From Deinococcus detaillensis (GTDB lineage Bacteria; Deinococcota; Deinococci; Deinococcales; Deinococcaceae): DNA of 64,000 nt. Within the stretch, counting starts at the first letter, position 1, and each line of letters begins with the position of its first letter. The notes under the pieces were generated by a model, which saw nothing but the letters and a program-made list of their open reading frames with translations, was not told the origin of the DNA and ran no database searches. The stretch covers positions 1-64,000 of the forward strand of contig NZ_VKDB01000016.1 in NCBI RefSeq assembly GCF_007280555.1, written 5' to 3'. The position numbers and the translations under genes are program-made. This document shows positions 56,303-64,000 of this stretch, piece after piece.

Positions 56303-57289
56303 TTACCCCAGCGCCAGCACCGCCCGCGCAGTAGGTTCGTCGACCACCAACACCTTGGCCAGCCCACCCAGCAAAGCGGCGTGCAGAGCGCGGGCTTTGC
56401 CGACACCGGCCACCACGCAGATGGTTTGCGGCGCAGCCCGCACCAACCCCAAATCGGGGCCGCTGGCCCGCGCGTTCATGGGAATACCTTCAAAGCTGCC
56501 GTCGGCGCGGAAAAATACGGTGGCAAGGTCGCCCACCACCCCCGCCGAGATGAGTCCGGCTTCTTCGTGGGCTTCCAAGTAGCCTGCCGTGTAGACGTAG
56601 CTGGGCATTTCGGCCTCGGTGCTGCCCAGCGAGTACAGCAGCACGTCGGCCCGCTCTTGGAGCGCCAGCACGTGCCGCACGCTGCGCTCTTGCCACATCA
56701 TCTTCTTGGTTTCGGCGCTGTCGAAAAAAGTCGGCACCGGGAAAAGCTGCGCTCTGCCGCCGTAATTGCGGGCAAAGCGGGCCACCGTGTCGGTGACAAA
56801 GCCGCTCATGAAGTCCTCGGCGTTGGCCGAGCCGTTGAGCTGCACGAAAGTAAGTTCCGGAATGGCGCGGGGCTTCAGCGCCCGGCTGACCGCCTCTAAA
56901 GTGTTGCCCCAGGCCAGGCCCACGATCTGCTGAGGCTGGAGGGTATTGCTCAGCAAGTTGGCGCTGTACGCCGAGACGCGCTCCAAGCTGACGGCCTCGC
57001 TACTGCCGGTGGGGACGTCCACCACATGCGGCGAGAGATCCGGAAAACGCTGACGAAGTTGGGCTTCGAGAACCTGTGGATGCTCGGCGGGGTCGTGAAT
57101 CCGAATTTCAACGAGGCCGCTCTGCTTGGCCAGCGTCAGCAGCCGCGAGACTTTGGGCCGCGACACGCCGAGTTCGGCAGCAATTTGGCCAGTGGTCAGG
57201 CCCTGATAAAAGTACAGCCGCGCCACCTGCACCGCTTGGGCAGCTTGGTCGGGCAGCGTTTCGGGAGGGGCGTGATCTGGGTTGGTCAT
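56303..57289 (-). CDS. SorC/DeoR-type sugar-binding transcriptional regulator
   Basis: The 328-residue protein has an N-terminal helix-turn-helix (LTTGQIAAELGVSRPKVSRLLTLAKQSGLVEIR) and a SorC sugar-phosphate-binding domain (GLAWGNTLEAVSRAL, then LLYSLGSTEAEMPSYVY and ICVVAGVGKARALHAALLGGLAKVLVVDEPTARAVL). It is divergent from glpK and is the probable regulator of the glpK and glpD genes, which carry related palindromes upstream. Effector (glycerol 3-phosphate or another phosphate) is inferred. A TATGCT box lies eight bases before the ATG. Confidence 0.9.
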   Translation of the reverse strand: MTNPDHAPPETLPDQAAQAVQVARLYFYQGLTTGQIAAELGVSRPKVSRLLTLAKQSGLVEIRIHDPAEHPQVLEAQLRQRFPDLSPHVVDVPTGSSEAVSLERVSAYSANLLSNTLQPQQIVGLAWGNTLEAVSRALKPRAIPELTFVQLNGSANAEDFMSGFVTDTVARFARNYGGRAQLFPVPTFFDSAETKKMMWQERSVRHVLALQERADVLLYSLGSTEAEMPSYVYTAGYLEAHEEAGLISAGVVGDLATVFFRADGSFEGIPMNARASGPDLGLVRAAPQTICVVAGVGKARALHAALLGGLAKVLVVDEPTARAVLALG

Positions 57290-57325
57290 GGTGTTTCAGC
57301 ATAACGATTGGGCCGAGGCAAAAAC

Positions 57326-57340
57326 TTGCACAAACGTTCA
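57326..57340 (+). promoter_or_regulatory. glp operator candidate 1 (glpK upstream)
   Basis: TTGCACAAACGTTCA, a degenerate copy of the TGAACANNTGTTCA palindrome found near glpD, about 23 bases from operator 2. Confidence 0.4.
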
Positions 57341-57348
57341 GCGCAGTA

Positions 57349-57363
57349 TTGACATTTGTTCAA
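57349..57363 (+). promoter_or_regulatory. glp operator candidate 2, overlapping the glpK -35
   Basis: TTGACATTTGTTCAA is a near-perfect palindrome. Its first six bases are a consensus -35 (TTGACA), with AACACT 17 bases further as a possible -10, so binding would block RNA polymerase. Confidence 0.55.
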
Positions 57364-57427
57364 GAGCAGTCAACACTAACCTTCAACCCCAGCCCCTTCC
57401 CTCTCCACCCTTTGACCAGGAGACTCG

Positions 57428-58927
<1,500 letters not shown>

Positions 58928-58993
58928 ACGGGTGCGCTGACTGGGCCGACCCTTCCGCGCTGTCCGGCTTTATTGGTGTGTAAGTTGCCTCGC

Positions 58994-59007
58994 TGAACAT
59001 CTGTTCA
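58994..59007 (+). promoter_or_regulatory. glp operator candidate 3 (glpD upstream)
   Basis: TGAACATCTGTTCA: perfect arms TGAACA/TGTTCA around two bases. Confidence 0.6.
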
Positions 59008-59012
59008 AACTG

Positions 59013-59030
59013 TGCGAACATAAGTTCATA
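59013..59030 (+). promoter_or_regulatory. glp operator candidate 4 (glpD upstream)
   Basis: TGCGAACATAAGTTCATA, arms GAAC/GTTC; centre about 21 bases (two helical turns) from operator 3. Confidence 0.5.
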
Positions 59031-59086
59031 TCTTTTGCTTTTATCCGTAAGCGCCGATTCACCCACCGACTCAAAAGGAATCACCC

Positions 59087-60649
<1,563 letters not shown>

Positions 60650-60663
60650 AACGAAATTGAAGT

Positions 60664-60697
60664 AAAAGGGGTCAGAGCTGCGGCTTGGGCCCTTTTT
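60664..60697 (+). terminator. terminator after glpD
   Basis: AAAAGGG (60664-60670) pairs with CCCTTTT (60690-60696), with an inner AGC/GCT pair and a trailing T run. Confidence 0.6.
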
Positions 60698-60724
60698 AAT
60701 AGTTGAATCCAAAAAATAGACAAT

Positions 60725-60776
60725 AAAAAATCCGCCTTCTTGGGCGGTCGTTTTTCTCGAACTTCTTTAAATTGAT
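60725..60776 (-). ncRNA. candidate small RNA of about 50 nt
   Basis: From the predicted start near 60776 the minus-strand transcript would fold a CTTTA/TAAAG hairpin, then an A-rich single-stranded stretch, then CCGCC/GGCGG (60732-60747) followed by A and six T. That is a complete promoter-transcript-terminator unit with no room for a protein. The hairpin also has T on its plus-strand side, so it may just be a bidirectional terminator. Confidence 0.4.
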
Positions 60777-60782
60777 AAAGAG

Positions 60783-60811
60783 ACTATAGCGCGGTATTTG
60801 GGCGCTGTCAA
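60783..60811 (-). promoter_or_regulatory. consensus promoter facing the terminator
   Basis: On the minus strand TTGACA (60806-60811), a 17-base spacer and TATAGT (60783-60788). This is the closest match to a vegetative promoter I found in the window and no protein gene lies downstream. Confidence 0.75.
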
Positions 60812-60921
60812 GTTTATGCATTGGGAGGTAGGGAATTTCCGGACATGATGGGTTCTCCTCACCCCTCAACGACCTGCCGTGTACACGCTTCGAGTCCGTT
60901 GCCAAGGCCCAAGCGCTGTGT
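60812..60921. other. intergenic DNA with no gene
   Basis: About 110 bases between the small promoter and the broken exported-protein gene; I saw no feature in it. Confidence 0.4.
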
Positions 60922-61187
60922 TCATTTCGCTGAGTTCGTTGTTCTTTGCGGCACTGAGACTGACGCCGGTTTACCTACGTACTTGAGCTGAAAGCCTGCA
61001 CTCTGAGTCTGACCCGTCAGGGCGTATTCCAGCGCCGTGCCGGGAGCAGCACGCAGCAGCAAGGCCACAGGTGCAGCCGGTGCACTCCCCGCCGCTTGGG
61101 CGGGCACGGCGGGAACCGGCGGCAAAGCCGTTTCAGCTTGCCCCACGCCGAGCCGCAACCCCGCAGCCAGAAGGATGAATTTTTCAT
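60922..61187 (-). pseudogene. frameshifted exported-protein gene
   Basis: A TATGCT box ends seven bases before ATG 61187. The ATG is followed by five A (minus strand). One more A would give MKKFILLAAGLRLGVGQAE, a proper signal peptide, running into the frame that stays open to 60922 (RAAPGTALEYALTGQTQ, then KYVGKPASVSV). As it stands, the ATG frame shifts out after a few codons. The simplest reading is a one-base deletion in an A run. A TTG inside the mature frame is the alternative start. Confidence 0.5.
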
Positions 61188-61448
61188 ATCGCCCAGCATA
61201 ATCAACCCGCCCTCCGAAACATTACGGTTTGACGGCGTAGACTGAGCGACCCCATCACCAAAAGCCTGTCCGTTTTAAGCTGAAACGGGGCGGGCTGATT
61301 GGTTAGAAGGAGCGTCAGCGTCTCTTGTTGCCATAAGCGGCTTCTTGACCACAACGGCGAGCCTCTCAACTCATCCTCATCCGCCCCGAGTAGCGGCGCG
61401 AACGCCAACGGGCCTCCCCCATCCCCGCTTGGCGCTAAACTGCTCGCC

Positions 61449-62186
61449 ATGAGACTCGCCGTCATTGCAGATTTGCACGCGAATCTGGAGGCGACCCTCG
61501 CCGTTCATGAAGACCTTCGCCGCCGCGACATCAAAGAACTCTGGGTGCTGGGCGATATCGTCGGCAAAGGGCCGCGCCCGCGTGAGGTGCTTCAGTGGGT
61601 GCAGCAACATGCCAGCCGCACCGTGCAGGGCAACTGGGACGCGCGGGTGGCCGGCGTGACCAACCGCCCGCAGGATTTGTGGCCGCGCAGCCGTCTGAGC
61701 GCCCCAGAGCTGCGCTACCTCGCCGAGTTGCCGTTCGGGATCGAGGAGCAGTTCGGCGGCGCGTGGTGGCGCTTTGTCCACGCCAGCTCTAAAGGGGTCT
61801 TTCACCGCCTTTACCCGCACAGCAGCCTCCACGAGCAGCTTGAAGCCTTCGCCCCGCAGCCGCACCTCGGCCTGCACGAGTACGCCGACGCCCTGGTGTA
61901 CGCCGACATCCACGAAACGCTGATGCTGGACGTGGAAGGCCGCCCGCTGATCAACTGCGGCTCGGTGGGCAACCCCCTGGACAGCACCTTGCCGAGTTAC
62001 CTGATCTTGGAATTTGCCGAAACTGGCCCAAGTTACAGTGCTCAGTTCGTGCGGCTGACCTACAACCGGGACGCCGAAATCGCTGCCGCCGAGCAAAGCG
62101 GAATGCCTTTTACCCGCGAGTACATCGCTGAACTCCTCACCGGCGCGTACCAAAAACGCCGAGCACGCGGTGAGGGTACCGGATGA
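61449..62186 (+). CDS. metallophosphoesterase
   Basis: The 245-residue protein has the calcineurin-like motifs ADLHANLEA (Asp, His), LGDIVGKGPRP, GNWD (Asn) and a late INCGSVGNPLD, matching YfcE/DUF phosphodiesterases. A TAAACT box (61436-61441) ends seven bases before the ATG; upstream in-frame codons are unlikely. A 37-codon frame overlaps its stop. Substrate unknown. Confidence 0.88.
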   Translation: MRLAVIADLHANLEATLAVHEDLRRRDIKELWVLGDIVGKGPRPREVLQWVQQHASRTVQGNWDARVAGVTNRPQDLWPRSRLSAPELRYLAELPFGIEEQFGGAWWRFVHASSKGVFHRLYPHSSLHEQLEAFAPQPHLGLHEYADALVYADIHETLMLDVEGRPLINCGSVGNPLDSTLPSYLILEFAETGPSYSAQFVRLTYNRDAEIAAAEQSGMPFTREYIAELLTGAYQKRRARGEGTG

Positions 62187-62296
62187 CTTCACATACCGTC
62201 ACCCAGCCCCCGACTTCAGCCGCACCGACCAACCTAGCAGCAGGCCACGCCGCACCGATTGAGGCAGAGATATTTCCCGAGAAAGGAGATCGCTAG
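62183..62296 (+). CDS. 37-aa ORF coupled to the phosphoesterase
   Basis: ATG overlaps the phosphoesterase stop (ATGA) and encodes a Pro/Ala/Thr-rich peptide ending PIEAEIFPEKGDR. The overlap is a typical coupling signal, but the composition is low-complexity and no relative is recognised. It may be real or simply an extension. Confidence 0.35.
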   Translation: MTSHTVTQPPTSAAPTNLAAGHAAPIEAEIFPEKGDR

Positions 62297-62327
62297 AAAA
62301 GCTCTCTTCTCCCCCGTCCCACCGCTC

Positions 62328-63575
<1,248 letters not shown>

Positions 63576-63618
63576 GGATTCTCCTTAGAGGTGGGAACAG
63601 GTATTAAGCAAAAATAGG

Positions 63619-64000
63619 TCAGTTACTGGTGACGGCCAGCACTTCTTCGAGGGTGGTCTGGCCCAGCAGCGCTTTCTCGATGCCGTCTTGGCGCAGGGTT
63701 CTCATGCCGCTGTGCTCAATGGCAATTTCACGAATTTCGGCGGCGGTTTTGCGCGTGCCGATAGCGCGGCGAATCGGCTCGTCGACGACCATCAGTTCGT
63801 GAATACCCATCCGGCCTTTGTAGCCGGTGCCGCCGCAGCGTGGGCAGCCCGCGCCGCGCTGCAAGTTCGCGCCGCGCAGCTCGCGCTCTCCGATGCCCAG
63901 CCGCCGCAGCACTTCGGGGTCGGCGTTGGTGGGTCGCTTGCAATCCGAGCAGACTTTACGGACGAGGCGCTGGGCCAGCACGCCGACCACCGAGGCCGAA
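63619..64000 (-). CDS. pilB: type IV pilus assembly ATPase PilB-type, C-terminal part
   Basis: The gene runs off the right edge of the window, so only the last 126 codons are seen. They carry GVLAQRLVRKVCSDC, CPRCGGTGYKGRMGIHELM (the four-Cys zinc site) and the C-terminal helices of PilB/GspE. It precedes pilT on the same strand, a typical pilus motor cluster. The N-terminal domains and Walker motifs are outside the window. Confidence 0.9.
   Translation of the reverse strand, partial: SASVVGVLAQRLVRKVCSDCKRPTNADPEVLRRLGIGERELRGANLQRGAGCPRCGGTGYKGRMGIHELMVVDEPIRRAIGTRKTAAEIREIAIEHSGMRTLRQDGIEKALLGQTTLEEVLAVTSN

Overview
The window is almost certainly Deinococcus chromosome (phylum Deinococcota). 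It is GC-rich with densely packed genes on both strands. It carries polyphosphate kinase, a CsaB pyruvyltransferase, a DUF5693 protein, type IV pilus ATPases and a large set of Deinococcus-type hypotheticals. Many genes start 6-7 nt after a TANNNT -10 box with no room for a ribosome binding site, the leaderless layout known from Deinococcus. No rRNA, CRISPR array, intact IS element or prophage was seen. The only tRNA is tRNA-Met(CAU).

Layout. 235-5300: Tat-exported histidine phosphatase, then a small sugar module (sugar-phosphate isomerase, GFO/IDH oxidoreductase, ROK kinase, SDR). 5410-8436: gcvP behind a structured leader. 8440-12600: accessory island with a visibly AT-rich subtilisin-like gene resembling IetS of the IetAS anti-phage system but without its ATPase, a nucleotidyltransferase plus small partner pair, and a decaying minus-strand cluster of antitoxin-like genes with in-frame stops and a 37-bp repeat. 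12604-32185: housekeeping genes (ppk, alaS, fmt, def, rlmH, tatA) mixed with an FtsX/MacB-type ABC pair, a protein kinase, DUF5693 and csaB. 32342-42036: an unknown protein, a MacAB-like exporter, membrane proteins, threonine aldolase, a 3-oxoacid CoA-transferase pair and a secreted cyclophilin. 42170-48540: phosphodiester glycosidase, ppx/gppA, tRNA-Met, transketolase, and ilvA with a transcription attenuator. 48580-56240: two lipoproteins, a MocA-like nucleotidyltransferase opposite a CoxD-like MoxR ATPase, MscS channel, plsX, NYN nuclease, DUF309 and thioredoxin. 56303-60650: a glycerol regulon (SorC-type regulator, glpK, glpD) with shared palindromic operators. 60650-64000: a promoter facing a nearby terminator (candidate small RNA), a frameshifted exported-protein gene, a phosphoesterase, pilT and the 3' end of a pilB-type ATPase gene.

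The most unusual items are: (1) the ilvA leader, with a leaderless 10-codon peptide MQARIILTTG followed by an intrinsic terminator; (2) the orphan IetS-like protease and the eroding toxin-antitoxin-like cluster beside it; (3) the TTGACA-N17-TATAGT promoter that fires into a terminator about 50 nt away at 60725-60811; (4) glp operators that pair a SorC-class rather than a DeoR-class repressor with glycerol genes; (5) a probable CTG start codon for csaB. Function names rest on motif recognition by eye; no database search was run.
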